A DNA stretch of 64,000 nucleotides from Sinotaia quadrata (Eukaryota; Mollusca; Gastropoda; Architaenioglossa; Viviparidae). The stretch covers positions 46,085,164 to 46,149,163 of the forward strand of contig CM054177.1 of NCBI GenBank assembly GCA_028829895.1. Reading direction: 5' to 3'. The translations under genes and the position numbers were made by a program. Shown here piece by piece: positions 1 through 12,039 of the stretch (its first letter is position 1; every line of letters begins with the position of its first letter). The notes under the pieces were generated by a model that was given only the letters and a program-made list of their open reading frames with translations, did no database searches and was not told where the DNA came from.

Positions 1-1561
1 ACTGTCGACCAGTATTCATATTGCATTTGTTCGTGAGTCACGGTTGGTCCGTTTGCCTGCAGGGTACATTCATTCACCGTTTGCTAAAATTATCGATGTC
101 CACCATATGCTTGTGAGTGGTATGTAGGAATGGTGAGCGGTGAGCGATGAGTCGGATTACCGCTCACCTTTTCGGTACATTGACGTTATTTTTATCACAT
201 CTAGGATGTTTTCTCGAGCGTTATAACTTGCCCGTCTTCCGCTGTCTTAGGTTTTTGTAATAATAATCTGTCGTGCTATCTGTTCAAAATAAATACAAGT
301 GCAAAGGCACACGTTTATATACGTACCTCAAACTATCACCCCCTCTCCTCCCCTCTCCACACACATACACATCAAATAACTATCCGCTTACATCGCTGGC
401 GCTGTCTGCATCGCATTTCACGCAGGAAGACAAACTTATGATGTTAAGCTGTCTTGTTTGTGTGATTGGACTGTAAAAATAGAAAGGTAAGGCTGTATTT
501 CAGATGAGAATAACTGATAACACCTCTAGGGGTGACCAGATGAACTATAGCTATATATCTTCTTGTTGTCAAATGACTTGTAGTTGAAGTGTGTCTAGAT
601 GCAATTCTATTTTGACTGAAATATACTTCCAGTTACTTAAGCTGTTTCGTTAAACTGAAGTAATACTTTAGAATTGTAGAGTTATCTGTAGATGATGTGT
701 ATTTCCTTGAAGTTGAAGTTTTTAAGTTGAAATATAGGTATGATAACATACAGTTTTATGTGATTAATGTATAATTACATCAACCAATAAATAGATCGAC
801 TGATTGAAGTATTGTAGAAGCAGTCTAAGTACGATTTTGACTGACGGTAGGCTCCAGAATGAAATAATAATTCGCGTTTTTCTAGTGACTAAAATATATC
901 TCCGTTAATTCATCTCTCTTGTGACAGGAATATAACTTCATTAACTCGTGTATCTTGTGACTGAAAAACAGCTCCGATAAATCATATGCGACTCTATGTT
1001 TGTGTGTGTCTTTTCGAGGCTTAACTACGAAACTTAAAAATTGAACTGATCAATTATTTTAAAGGGAAAATATTTATCTACTTCAAACAGGAAACAGATT
1101 CCATTTATCTTTTTCTCACTGTTTCCTAATGATATAGTAAAGCATGCCTGTTGGCCTTCCTAGAAACTTTGTGTTTTAAGGAGAATGCTTTTAAAGTCAC
1201 TACTAGATTACGTAAGTAGCTATAACTTTAGAAGACAGTTTTAAGACGCGAATGGTTACAAGAGCATCCATAGATTTAATACTAAGCTCCTGTATAAGAA
1301 GTTAATTGCACGTTTGAGTTTATTTCATGAACACTTAATGAAGTGCAAAATAAAAAATAATTACAGCTATAATTAGTGAATTAGTTATTTGAATTAAAAA
1401 AAAATTACTATAATTTATAAGTGTATAGTAATATCAAACTTGATTGCTTCTACATTAATTGACTTATTTTAATAAGATTTCATAAATGTGAAATATGTCT
1501 AAAAGCCCCGGAATACCAGGACCTTTAGTGCGCATGCCTCTTGCTGAGGTCGCAAATAAAT
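1..1561. other. AT-rich intergenic DNA
   Basis: I see no recognisable gene, RNA gene or transposon terminus here. Short open frames lack codon bias, splice context or recognisable motifs. The sequence is AT-rich and mostly unique at the scale I can inspect. Confidence 0.5.
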
Positions 1562-1750
1562 CAGAGCACTCTATTCATAGTGATACTAGACACTTGGCTA
1601 ACAGTTGGCTAAGACTCCAACCATGACTGCACACGAAACAGAACACTCTATTCATAGTGATACTAGACACTTGGCTAACATTTGGCTAAGACTCCAACCA
1701 TGGCTGCACACGAAACAGAGCACTCTATTTATAAGGGTACTAAACATTTG
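1562..1750. repeat. Tandem repeat, 77-bp unit, about 2.4 copies
   Basis: Units start with CAGARCACTCTATTYATA at 1562, 1639 and 1716. They share a segment around ACTTGGCTAACA and GACTCCAACCATG. The third copy is partial and diverged. Confidence 0.85.
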
Positions 1751-1756
1751 GTAAAA

Positions 1757-2040
1757 TTGTACCATTTAAGATTCTTGTAGTTTAATAGATTGTTTTGGCT
1801 AAAATTGTAGCATAGAATATAGCCCTTTAAAAGATTCGTGTAAATTAACAGATTGTTTTGGCTAAAATAGTAGCTTAGGATTAAAGATGCATGTAGATTA
1901 ATAGATTATTTGGCTGAAATTTTAGCGTAAAGTTTAAGATTCATGTAGGTTAATAGATTGTTTTGGCTAAATTGTAATTTATGATTTAGCCGTTTAAGGT
2001 TCATATAAATTAATAGATTGTTTTGCATTTGACTAATTAA
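1757..2040. repeat. Degenerate tandem repeat, about 55-60-bp unit
   Basis: Four to five imperfect copies of a unit containing TTAATAGATTGTTTTGGCTA preceded by AAGATTCATGTAGA. It directly follows the 77-bp repeat, and both carry a TTGGCTAA core, so they may share an origin. Confidence 0.75.
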
Positions 2041-2610
2041 AAAGTTGACGCATTTGACAGGACAAGAGCATTCAGTTCACATGACATAAGGACTGTATAT
2101 AGAATATGAAGTTACTTGTGACAGAAAATAATTTACGGACTTAGGCATATAGATGTTTAAGACGTATCTTAGAATTTACATACAAATCATACCTGTATAG
2201 ATGCTAGTAAATGATCGTACACTTTGCGGACATGAAGTCAGAGAAATCAGAATTAAGCATATTGTTTACAAGCACGGGGAATGGTTGCATTACATAAGCA
2301 TATAATACAAGTTCACGAAGTTTGCGTACCAAACATAGAAATTACAAAAATTAAAATAAATAAACAGAGAGTTTAAGTTTTCAATAGAAATTTCAGATAT
2401 CATTATATTTTGTATGTCGACATAAACACAGAGATTAAGGACATGGTTTTAGGGATTTCATATAAAGACATGGGTAAACGGAGAGGAACTAGTCCACTAT
2501 TTACATCAGTCAATAACATTGTGCATAGGAATCACTTCTGAGGAATATGACGATGTGGGTGGATATTACAAGAAGCTACTGGAAGTGATTTTGAGTCCTC
2601 CGATACGTAA
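2041..2610. other. Intergenic DNA, nothing recognised
   Basis: Unique AT-rich sequence with no supported gene or repeat. Confidence 0.4.
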
Positions 2611-2617
2611 GCGCGCG

Positions 2618-2659
<42 letters not shown>
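2611..2659. repeat. Compound (GC)n(AC)n microsatellite
   Basis: About 8 GC dinucleotides switch directly into about 16 AC dinucleotides. Alternating purine-pyrimidine tracts of this kind can adopt Z-DNA. The mirror form occurs at 31958-31986. Confidence 0.95.
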
Positions 2660-2661
<2 letters not shown>

Positions 2662-3725
2662 TATGCATGCACGCACACACGCTTTCTCTTTTCCGATTTT
2701 AGACGAAATTGCAAAAGGATTAAATATTCAATTATTATTTTTTAAAGTCCGACGCAACATTAATCTTGGAAACATACGCAGAATGACATGCTTAATTCGG
2801 TCGGAATAATACATTCAATAGGCTAGTGGGGTGGGGTGTGGGGTGGATGTCCTAATTTTTATTTCTGAACGCAGATCATGCTTTGTACTCCGTTGACTCA
2901 GGTCATAAGTAGTTCTCTAATCTTAGCGATAGTGCGATTCCAGACTTCCAGCAATGTTTCACAACCCACAGGCACCGAGACTAAAGAGCGAAAAAAAATT
3001 CTAACAACCCTGCCTGCCAGATATTCAGAGAATCGGATGCTTGTTGCGAAATTTGAGAAACGTGATGTTAGATTAACTTATAAGCAGACTGAAATGTGCC
3101 GAAGGGAAGTTACTCTGCGTAACTGTTTGAAAAGCACAGAAGTGAATCAACAGTGATGATTATGTGTGACTATATAAAGTGATACAGAACGTCGATAGAG
3201 TTTTATGCTGCTGTTTAACTGTTGACGTCACACAAATACTCGGCGAAAGATGAATCATGCTTCAAATTGCCTCATATAACATATAACTATGATAACTATG
3301 TTGTTCAGGAATAACGAACAAACACGTTATTATCAACTCTTTAAAAAATAAAATAAAATTTCTAAAGTAATTTAACTTACATGTATAAAACGCATAAAAC
3401 ACTGAAAAATACTGTAGATGTCATGAAAGTATTTGACATAATTTAACCTGAAAATATAAAACTCAAGACATGATTTAACTGTTCAGTTACTGAGTTTACT
3501 TAAGCTAGTGAGCTTGCAGTACTGAATGCATTTCAACTTTTGATTTTATGAGGATTGATCAGTCACTCTGGTCTCGAAACCTCCCCATGAAATCATTGTC
3601 CACTTTCGTGTAAAAGTTTACAAGTCATTCATTATATTTCCGCTTTTGTTTTTATAATCAGTCACTAAGAATATGATTCACTTCTGTGTTGTAGATCATC
3701 ATTTAGGCAATACATATTAACCACA
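2660..3725. other. Intergenic DNA, nothing recognised
   Basis: AT-rich sequence. A 92-codon open frame at 2878-3156 shows no domain or splice context and I do not call it a gene. Confidence 0.4.
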
Positions 3726-5304
3726 TGTGACAGAGTAAATTAGCCTCTCCCTGTTTTTAAATTGCTATATAAATTGCTAAATTGTCTGAGTAGCATGACC
3801 TTGAGCACTGTTTATGGTGTTATTTTGAAAGTATCTGAGTTTGAAGTAAACAGCTCAAGGCAATGATATTCTAGATTGCTGACGTAATGCAAACTGAGTG
3901 AGTAGCTTTCTATTATCCAATGATCTTGATTTACGAGAACGAGACCAGCCAATGGGCTGAGATTAAAGAATTCACTTCCTGTAGAAAACTCTACTCTCTG
4001 ATCACTTTGAATCTGAAGTTGTAAGAAGAAAGTCCGGATTTGAAAGGCAGTCTTTAGCTTGATGGTGAGTTTGACTGGTTGAGAGAGAATGGACTTAGAA
4101 ACAATTCATGCATTTTTTACTACTCATATGTTATACTTGTATTTATGTAGAGATGTACTATGTGAGTTGACTTTTTTCTACAAATGTTTGAACTAAACTG
4201 CACACATGTACTGTGCTAACACTTGACATTGTTTGCTATGCTATATTTATTTTACCATGTGTATTGGGCTAATAAATACTGTTGCAGGAAATTGTAAGTT
4301 AAGAATGGGATGTAAGAGAGAATGGAGTTATATAGTGATACATGGGAAACTTAGGTTTGCTCTTTAATTATATTTGCAGTGAACAAGTGGCCTTTCACTT
4401 TCAAGTTTCGAGTTTTTGAGTTTTGAATTTCAACTCTCAAGTTTCCAATACCATTCACATGTTCACTGGTCAGAAACTTGAATGACCAGGAAGGCACAGA
4501 AACTTCTATTCTGGTGTGTAGGCCTAAGGATTACCTATACACCTTGATGTATACGTTTGATACATCAGGAGAATTATGGTACATTGCGGTTGCCAGAGTT
4601 GCTGTGGTCATGTTCTGCTTGAAGGGACAGACACGGTGAGGAGAGCGCTCAAGATCGTTCAGGAATATAAAAGCACATCAGTGTTTCTCACGCAGGTGGC
4701 TGGAGACACATATTAACGGACATTGTGACATTGTTGCAAAAGAAAGTGAAGACTGTTGAAGCAGTGCTTAATCCAGGTCATGTAAAAATAAAACTTTAAA
4801 TTACCTGTCTCTAATAACTCCATTTCTGTTCTCTGATAGGACTAACCTGCGATTTGTATTGACTCTATTGTTGAATTGTAATTATAAGAGAGAGACTGTG
4901 TAAACGTAATAGTATCTGAATTTGAGTTCGTGGAATATTGATGTCAAGTAATCTGTTTTATTGTGATTGTCATATGTATATTTGATTGTTCGTTTATAAA
5001 TGTATTGACCTTCTTACACAATATTGATATTGAGAAGAAAGTGGGTGGATGGGGGCTCGCTAAATATAGATTAAAAATAGGATTTGTCTCCTCCTTTAGT
5101 AAGAAGTTTTCCACCTCTAAATGTTGTTTATGTTGTGGAAGAGAGAAAACGTTTACAGCGTCCGCATATCCATCCGCCAAGAGAGAGACGAGTGACGTCT
5201 GCTGGAGGATCATTAATAAAATAAATTAAGATTTTGTAATTAGCTATGAAAGATTAATTAATAATAATAATTGTTTTCATTAACTAAGTGCCTTGCCCGT
5301 CACA
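3726..5304 (+). mobile_element. Dispersed repeat family, copy A (LTR-like, non-coding)
   Basis: One of five related blocks in the window. It begins TGTGACAGAGTAAATT and ends near CCCGTCACA. Shared landmarks are GACCTTGRGCACTG near the 5' end, TTCTCTGATAG in the middle, and GGTGGATGGGGGCTCG, GAGAGAAAACGTTTACAGC, CCGCCAAG and AATAAAATAAATTAAGAT near the 3' end. There is no coding capacity. The flanks CCACA and CCACC match 4 of 5, which weakly suggests a 5-bp target duplication. The TG...CA termini and length suggest a solo LTR or a non-autonomous element; the class is inference. Confidence 0.7.
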
Positions 5305-6660
5305 CCACCCTTAAATTGTATGATTCACTTCCGTGTTTTGTATCTTCAGTCTGTCAATACAGTTCAACCTCCCTTTCACTGTATAGTTCAATTCTGTGTT
5401 ATACACCAATATTTTTTTTTTTATGTTATGGTCTTTGATCAGCCATTGATACCGTTAAAACTCTCCTTGACTTTATGATCCACTTATTGGTTAATTTCAT
5501 TAGGCAACCAATGCATTTCAGAACTTGAATCTATGATGTATTTTAGCGTTCTAGTTTGTCCGTTAGGCGATATATTTCAATTTGCTATTGTGTTTAAGCA
5601 CTTTCGTGTAAAGGTTCACATCTCCAAGGAAAAAAGTTTCTGTTGTATTAAGTATTGCTGTGAATATTATAATCCCTTGTTTCCTTGCTTAGCCAGCAAT
5701 GTTGTATGCGGAAAGTATACATTAACACTTTAAATACTGATATAACAAAAATATTAAAAATGTCGGATACTTCGTTTCGGGAAATTTAAAAGTAAGACAG
5801 TATGTTCTTTTTTCTTTTCTTTCTTTCTTTCTTTTTTTTATCAATTACTTGTTTGCTTTCTTTTACTCAGTTGTAGGATGAAGCTGTTTTATTTTGTCAT
5901 TTTCCCACAAAATTTCTATTTAAAATCGAATCCGGGTAACACATCTTTCTTGAAGAAACACGGGTTCTTTGTAAGGAACTGTATGATGTGTCGATGATTT
6001 GTTAATAGTTTATTTCAGACACGTTTTGTGGCTTTTACTATATTATGTTTCTAGCTTTTATTCTTTCTTCTCTATATTGGATTGTCGAATTTTAGAATTA
6101 AAACATATTATCTGTTTCATTCTGTTCTTTTTACATAGTTTCATTGTCGAAATGGACTTTATAAGACATTATTGTAAAGGTTTAATTCTAAAACTGATCG
6201 AAGTAGAATACAATTAGAAAGAATAAATTAGAATCTTTAAGAGCAATATTTTTCTTAATTAAGGAAGCGCGCACAAATGGCTCTTCTTTTCAAGAAATTA
6301 TTATTTTTTTTAATCGATGTGATACGTAAACTATGAAATGTTGTTTTTCTCCATTACGGACTTAAAGGCAAAAGAGTTGTCTCCTTTAAGGCTGCACTGT
6401 CACCTAAAATTTGGACCAAATTATGTCCTGACGGCCAACTAATTAATGTACAAACATGAAATTTGGTCAGAAAGTGGCCAAGATGTGGTATGTCAAAGAA
6501 ATTAAACTAATATATGTTTCTGGAATGAGGAAAGGGTTTAAACAATAAATAACTTTAAAATGTACACTCGCGACATAATGAAAACATAGTCTGCATTGTA
6601 GAACTAGCCAGAACCCAAGTGTGAGAGACTGAGCTACAATACTTTCCACGTATAGCAAAG
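5305..6660. other. AT-rich intergenic DNA
   Basis: No gene recognised. A short TTTC-rich run lies near 5812-5837. Short open frames at 5293-5733 and 5999-6217 have no supporting features. Confidence 0.4.
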
Positions 6661-6662
6661 AC

Positions 6663-7420
6663 ATGTAGGACTAAGGTATGAAGACATGTATGACTATGGT
6701 ATGAAGACATGTATGACTATGGTATGAAGACATGTAGGACTAAGGTATGAAGACATGTAGGACTGTAGTATGAAGACATGTAGGCCTATGGTATGAAGAC
6801 ATGTAGGGCTGTAGTATGAAGACATGTAGGCCTGTAGTATGAAGACATGTAGGGCTGTAGTATGAAGACATGTAGGGCTGTAGTATGAAGACATGTAGGG
6901 CTGTAGTATGAAGACATGTAGGGCTGTAGTATGAAGACATGTAGAGCTGTAGTATGAAGACATGTAGGGCTGTAGTATGAAGACATGTAGGGCTGTAGTA
7001 TGAAGACATGTAGGGCTGTAGTATGAAGACATGTAGAGCTGTAGTATGAAGACATGTAGGCCTATGGTATGAAGACATGTAGGGCTGTAGTATGAAGACA
7101 TGTAGGCCTATGGTATGAATACATGTAGGACTAAGGTATGAAGACATGTAGGCCTATGGTATGAATACATTTAGGACTAAGGTATGAAGACATGTAGGCC
7201 TATGGTATGAATACATTTAGGACTAAGGTATGAAGACATGTAGGCCTATGGTATGAATACATTTAGGACTAAGTTATGAAGACATGTAGGGCTATGGTAT
7301 AAAGGCATGTAGGACTATGGTATGAAGACATGTAAGGCTTTAGTATAAAGACATGTAGGAATATGGCATGAAGACATGTAGGGCTATGGTATAACCACAT
7401 TTAGGACTATGGTAGGAAGC
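6663..7420. repeat. Minisatellite, 23-bp unit, about 33 copies
   Basis: The unit is close to GAAGACATGTAGGGCTGTAG plus TAT. The centre (about 6800-7080) is the most uniform, while the edges carry ACTATGG, ACTAAGG and CCTATGG variants. 7107-7270 shows a 46-bp higher-order dimer alternating ATGAAGACATG and ATGAATACATT. Because 23 is not a multiple of three, the minus-strand open frames of 135 codons rotate through three frames and are artefacts of the repeat. Confidence 0.95.
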
Positions 7421-7717
7421 ACTGTCACAGTACTAGTGTTTCTGGTTTGCCTGTGATATCAAACTGAAAAATATGCTAAAATTTTGTCAAAAACACACTT
7501 TACATATCCACATATCTTGTCAAGTAGTACACTTAGGCAAATGATTTAGGTTGCTACCAATGCCACTACATTTGGGAGTATGTGTGCACAATCTCAGGAA
7601 AATCTGACAATAATTGTGGAACATAACTGTTAGACAGCACAAACTTCGTTTTTTTTGTGTAAAATTTCGGCATGCAGAAAATGAATGTTTTTCTACCTGA
7701 AACCATTCAGTGCCCCT
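7421..7717. other. Spacer between two minisatellites
   Basis: About 300 bp of non-repetitive sequence separate the 23-bp and 42-bp arrays. I see no feature in it. Confidence 0.5.
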
Positions 7718-9233
7718 CAGCTTAGTAGGGATAACCCTCTCTTTCAGCTTCTTGCTCATCAGCTTAGTAGGGTTAACCCTCTCTTTCAGCTTCTTACTCA
7801 TCAGCTTAGTAGGGTTAACCCTCTCTTTCAGCTTCTTGCTCATCAGCTTAGTAGGGTTAACCCTCTCTTTCAGCTTCTTACTCATCAGCTTAGTAGGAAT
7901 AACCCTTTCTTTCAGATTCTTGCTCATCAGCTTAGTAGGGTTAACCCTCTCTTTCAGCTTCTTGCTCATCAGCTTAGTAGGAATAACCCTTTCTTTCAGA
8001 TTCTTGCTCATCAGCTTAGTAGGAATAACCCTTTCTTTCAGATTCTTGCTCATCAGCTTAGTAGGGTTAACACTTTCTTTCAGATTCTTGCTCATCAGCT
8101 TAGTAGGGTTAACACTTTCTTTCAGATTCTTGCTCATCAGCTTAGTAGGGTTAACCCTTTCTTTCAGATTCTTGCTCATCAGCTTAGTAGGGTTAACCCT
8201 TTCTTTCAGATTCTTGCTCATCAGCTTAGTAGGGTTAACACTTTCTTTCAGATTCTTGCTCATCAGCTTAGTAGGGTTAACACTTTCTTTCAGATTCTTG
8301 CTCATCAGCTTAGTAGGGTTAACACTTTCTTTCAGATTCTTGCTCATCAGCTTAGTAGGGTTAACACTTTCTTTCAGATTCTTGCTCATCAGCTTAGTAG
8401 GGTTAACCCTTTCTTTCAGATTCTTGCTCATCAGCTTAGTAGGGTTAACCCTTTCTTTCAGATTCTTGCTCATCAGCTTAGTAGGGTTAACCCTTTCTTT
8501 CAGATTCTTGCTCATCAGCTTAGTAGGGTTAACACTTTCTTTCAGATTCTTGCTCATCAGCTTAGTAGGGTTAACCCTTTCTTTCAGATTCTTGCTCATC
8601 AGCTTAGTAGGGTTAACCCTTTCTTTCAGATTCTTGCTCATCAGCTTAGTAGGGTTAACCCTTTCTTTCAGATTCTTGCTCATCAGCTTAGTAGGGTTAA
8701 CACTTTCTTTCAGATTCTTGCTCATCAGCTTAGTAGGGTTAACCCTTTCTTTCAGATTCTTGCTCATCAGCTTAGTAGGGTTAACCCTTTCTTTCAGATT
8801 CTTGCTCATCAGCTTAGTAGGGTTAACCCTTTCTTTCAGATTCTTGCTCATCAGCTTAGTAGGGTTAACCCTTTCTTTCAGATTCTTGCTCATCAGCTTA
8901 GTAGGGTTAACCCTTTCTTTCAGATTCTTGCTCATCAGCTTAGTAGGGTTAACCCTTTCTTTCAGATTCTTGCTCATCAGCTTAGTAGGGTTAACCCTTT
9001 CTTTCAGATTCTTGCTCATCAGCTTAGTAGGGTTAACCCTTTCTTTCAGATTCTTGCTCATCAGCTTAGTAGGGTTAACCCTTTCTTTCAGATTCTTGCT
9101 CATCAGCTTAGTAGGGTTAACCCTTTCTTTCAGATTCTTGCTCATCAGCTTAGTAGGGTTAACCCTTTCTTTCAGATTCTTGCTCATCAGCTTAGTAGGG
9201 TTAACCCTTTCTTTCAGATTCTTGCTCATCAGC
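7718..9233. repeat. Minisatellite, 42-bp unit, about 36 copies
   Basis: The unit starts CAGCTTAGTAGGGTTAACCC and continues with TTTCTTTCAGATTCTTGCTCAT. It contains the palindrome GGGTTAACCC. Variants are concentrated at the left end (CTCTCTTTCAGCTTC, GGAATAACCC) and AACACTTTC variants lie in the middle. The right-hand third, after about 8740, is almost perfectly uniform, a polarity typical of minisatellites mutating at one end. As 42 is divisible by three and the unit lacks stops in several frames, open frames of 565 and 536 codons (+) and 591 codons (-) run through the same DNA. I treat none as a gene. Confidence 0.95.
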
Positions 9234-9987
9234 ACCCAGTCTTCTGCGTATCCTCGCCTGACGAAGAGCCTTGGAAGACAAAAGTGTCTGCGCATTTTTC
9301 ACGCGCACAACAGGTCATAGTTCACAAATATTGGCTAAAGGCTAAAAAAAAAAATAGTGTTATAAATTTAAGATCATTGTAAAAAACATTTTAAAGAAAC
9401 TCTAGTTTAGAAAATAGACGCTTAAGTAATCCAGTATTCCCGACAGATTTCAAGAACAATAATAAAGACTATTGCCTTCAAAAGAAAAATTCATTTATTA
9501 TTGGCGAAAATAATTTTCAAACACGTTTTACTTTCATTTTTCTTACGTTGCTTGTATTCATAAGTCTAGTCGTTTTGACTGGTATTGCTTCAAGACACAC
9601 ATCACCGTAAGAGGCCTCTTTACTGAAATTAGGTGGTGTTTGCCGTGTTGCTGTTAGGCCTTTTTTTAACGACCAAATTCCGATGATTCTGAGCTTGCTG
9701 CCACCATCGACCGGTATTCTTAGCCGATGAAGGCAGTTTTAACAGCGCATTTCGTTCATCGGTTATTTAGATGAGCCCGTCACGGGTCCTAACTCGCGAC
9801 AGGCACGAATGACGAGAAGCAAGGGGAGAGCACTGCCACACGTCTCTTTAGTACGCCACATTACCTTAAATTGTTGTCCGGGTAACTAAACGTGACTATT
9901 ATTGGCAGGCTCGAATGGAATCGGCGTAGACGCCGCGAAAAGGGTCTCATTTGATGCCAGACGATCCTCGACGTCTCGTTCTGATGT
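9234..9987. other. Intergenic DNA, somewhat GC-richer
   Basis: Non-repetitive sequence of higher GC from about 9640 onward. I recognise no coding exon. A short string around GGGGAGAGCACTGCC near 9823 resembles one just upstream of the ZIP exon (near 13480), possibly by chance. Confidence 0.35.
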
Positions 9988-10166
9988 AATAGCCCCACTT
10001 TCCCGTTTGTTTATGGATGGGGTTCAACTATTGACACCGTCAAACCCATTTTGATAGCGGTGCTACTCAAGTTCTGAGGCAATAGCCCCACTTTCCCATT
10101 TGTTTATGGAGGGCGTTCAACTATTGACACCATCAACCCCATTTTGATAGTATTGCTACTCAAATT
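9988..10166. repeat. Tandem duplication, 93-bp unit, about 1.9 copies
   Basis: AATAGCCCCACTTTCCC starts both copies (9988 and 10081). Each continues through GTTCAACTATTGACACC and CCATTTTGATAG with few substitutions. Confidence 0.9.
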
Positions 10167-10204
10167 CGGATCCCCGGGTCTGTCCACATATCAAGCATTT
10201 GAAA

Positions 10205-10282
10205 CAATAATCATCATCGTCGTCGTCGTCATCATCATCATCATCGTCGTCGTCATCTTCAAAATCATCATCATCATCATCA
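10205..10282. repeat. Trinucleotide (TCA/TCG)n microsatellite
   Basis: Interrupted runs of ATC/GTC triplets. They could be an independent microsatellite or the tail of a retroelement. Confidence 0.85.
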
Positions 10283-10564
10283 GGTATTTTCCATGATCTC
10301 TGATGGTTGATTGATTACTAGCTTATAATGTCTACTGCCCACGCTCAAGTAAATTTCATAAACGGATGAGTGAACAGTTCAGAGTAATTTATTTTCTTGC
10401 AAGTTTGGAGAAACGGGCCTAATGTGGAAAAGAGAGTTGGGAAAAGGGTTCGGAGTCTAAAACTATCTGTCACTAGCTTATAATTTCTTGCATTTTGTGG
10501 GTTTTGTTTCACTTCTGTCCTTTGCGCACGTCACTCTTCCTCTGACTTGAACAGCAGCTTTAAT
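10283..10564. other. Intergenic DNA, nothing recognised
   Basis: Unique sequence between two TCA-rich tracts with no feature I can support. Confidence 0.35.
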
Positions 10565-10975
10565 AGTATTATCATTATCATTATATTCTTCATCATAATC
10601 ATTGTCATTACCACCGCCACAAATATCCTCACTGACATTCATATCAAGCATCTGAGTGCATGTTCCTCCTCCTCCTCATTATTACCGTCATCACTTGTTA
10701 TTTTCACTCACCGTCTATCTTCTTATCATAACCATTGTCATCCACCTCCACTCTTCCCCACTCCTCATATTCATATTCATCATTAACACCACTTGCAGTC
10801 TTTCTGCTCATCATTATAATCATTTTTGCTGTCATCATCTTCTTCTTCATCGCCAGACCGCCATCTTCATCATTATCGTCATCACATTTTAATTTAATCG
10901 CATTCTCTCTTCTCATCACGATCTTTATCATCACCACCATCTTGATCATTGTCACCACCGTCATCATCTCGCCAC
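10565..10975. repeat. Degenerate TCA/ATC-rich low-complexity tract
   Basis: Pyrimidine-biased sequence dominated by ATCATT, CATCATC and CACC triplets over 400 bp. The overlapping open frames on both strands (78 to 109 codons) are composition artefacts. Confidence 0.75.
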
Positions 10976-11439
10976 TATTCAGTCACAATCTCTCTTTGGC
11001 AGCTACTCGTTTCAAAATGAAAGAAAGGTTCCACAACAGCCAATCGTGTATGCTATTTTGTTGACCTAGATACGTCAGTGTACCCCAACATACACTTTCT
11101 CGTTCAGTCTTTTTCTTACGCATTACTGGGGCAAATCGGACGCTTTAATTACAAAAATCAGGACTATCGATTTACCGGCGACGCCAATCTTCAATTAAAT
11201 TTTGTACGACTAATGTACACGCTTGTGCAGCCAGCCGTACGTTTAGTATTTATTCCACTTCTGTTGTGTAATGGCAGCCAAAGGCTCTGTTTTAAGTAAA
11301 TTCGACGTGAAATATTTTGTTCCTTGGAAAAGTATTTGCTCGAATATCAGAGTGGAGAGTCGGATTTAAGTGTTTGGGAATGAGAGTGAGATTTATTTTA
11401 GAATCCTTGGTGAAGTGATCGGCTCAGAGTAATAAGGTT
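10976..11439. other. Intergenic DNA, nothing recognised
   Basis: Unique sequence. A 73-codon open frame at 11078-11299 has no recognisable motif and is not called. Confidence 0.35.
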
Positions 11440-11645
11440 TTTGCATACGTCGGTATCTTCTGTCGATGAATTGGTATGTTGTTGGTGTGTTATGTCAGTA
11501 TGTTATATATGTATGTTATCTCGGTATGTTATATTGGTATGTTCTGTTGATCTCTTGGTATGTTGTTGGTGTGTTATATCAGTATGTTATTAGGCATGTT
11601 ATATCGGTATTCTATTTCGGTATGCTATGTCGGTATGTTATGTGA
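11440..11645. repeat. Degenerate short-period repeat of TATGTTAT / GGTATG
   Basis: Irregular iterations of TCGGTATGTTAT and TTGGTATGTT, running up to the GATA array. Confidence 0.75.
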
Positions 11646-11656
11646 CCCCGGCATGC

Positions 11657-11764
<108 letters not shown>

Positions 11765-11945
11765 GGAGAATGAAGGAGTAGGGGGGCTTGATAGAGGGAA
11801 GGAGAAGACAAGACAGATAGAGGTTTGAGCGGGAGGGAGAGAACGAGATAGGGAGGGGGGATTTGAAAGAATGAACGAGAGAGGGGATTGGAGAGAGATG
11901 GAGAGTGAGGAAAAAGATTCGAGAGAGATAAGAGGAGAGAAATCG
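11765..11945. repeat. Polypurine (GA-rich) tract
   Basis: About 180 bp made mostly of G and A on the plus strand (GGGAGA, GAGAGAGAT and similar). Triplex-forming potential is an inference from composition. Confidence 0.75.
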
Positions 11946-12039
11946 GATCAGTTAACGTTTAACAAGCTTGTTGAACTGTTCTCATATACTTAACAACGGG
12001 TATCTACAATTCGCTCTTTGTGGCCAGTTAGGAGTTGTT

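Noticed and set aside
6694..7147. Minus-strand proteins of 135 codons with a Cys/His/Tyr-rich repeat
   Set aside because: The 23-bp unit rotates the frame every copy, so the same peptide phrases appear in several frames; an artefact of the minisatellite.
7520..9382. Open frames of 565, 536 and 591 codons through the 42-bp array, as large repetitive proteins
   Set aside because: Three long frames on both strands overlap exactly over a tandem repeat whose unit is a multiple of three and lacks stops. This is expected without selection. No non-repeat domain, splice context or start context singles out one frame.
10168..10179. GGATCCCCGGGT, identical to a stretch of a common cloning-vector polylinker
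   Set aside because: Only 12 bases match and the flanks do not look like vector; a chance match in 64 kb is plausible and neighbouring sequence is ordinary.
10523..10529. TGCGCAC, a match to the metal-response element core TGCRCNC, as a regulator of the ZIP gene
   Set aside because: A 7-base degenerate motif about 3 kb upstream is expected by chance and no cluster of such motifs was seen near exon 1.
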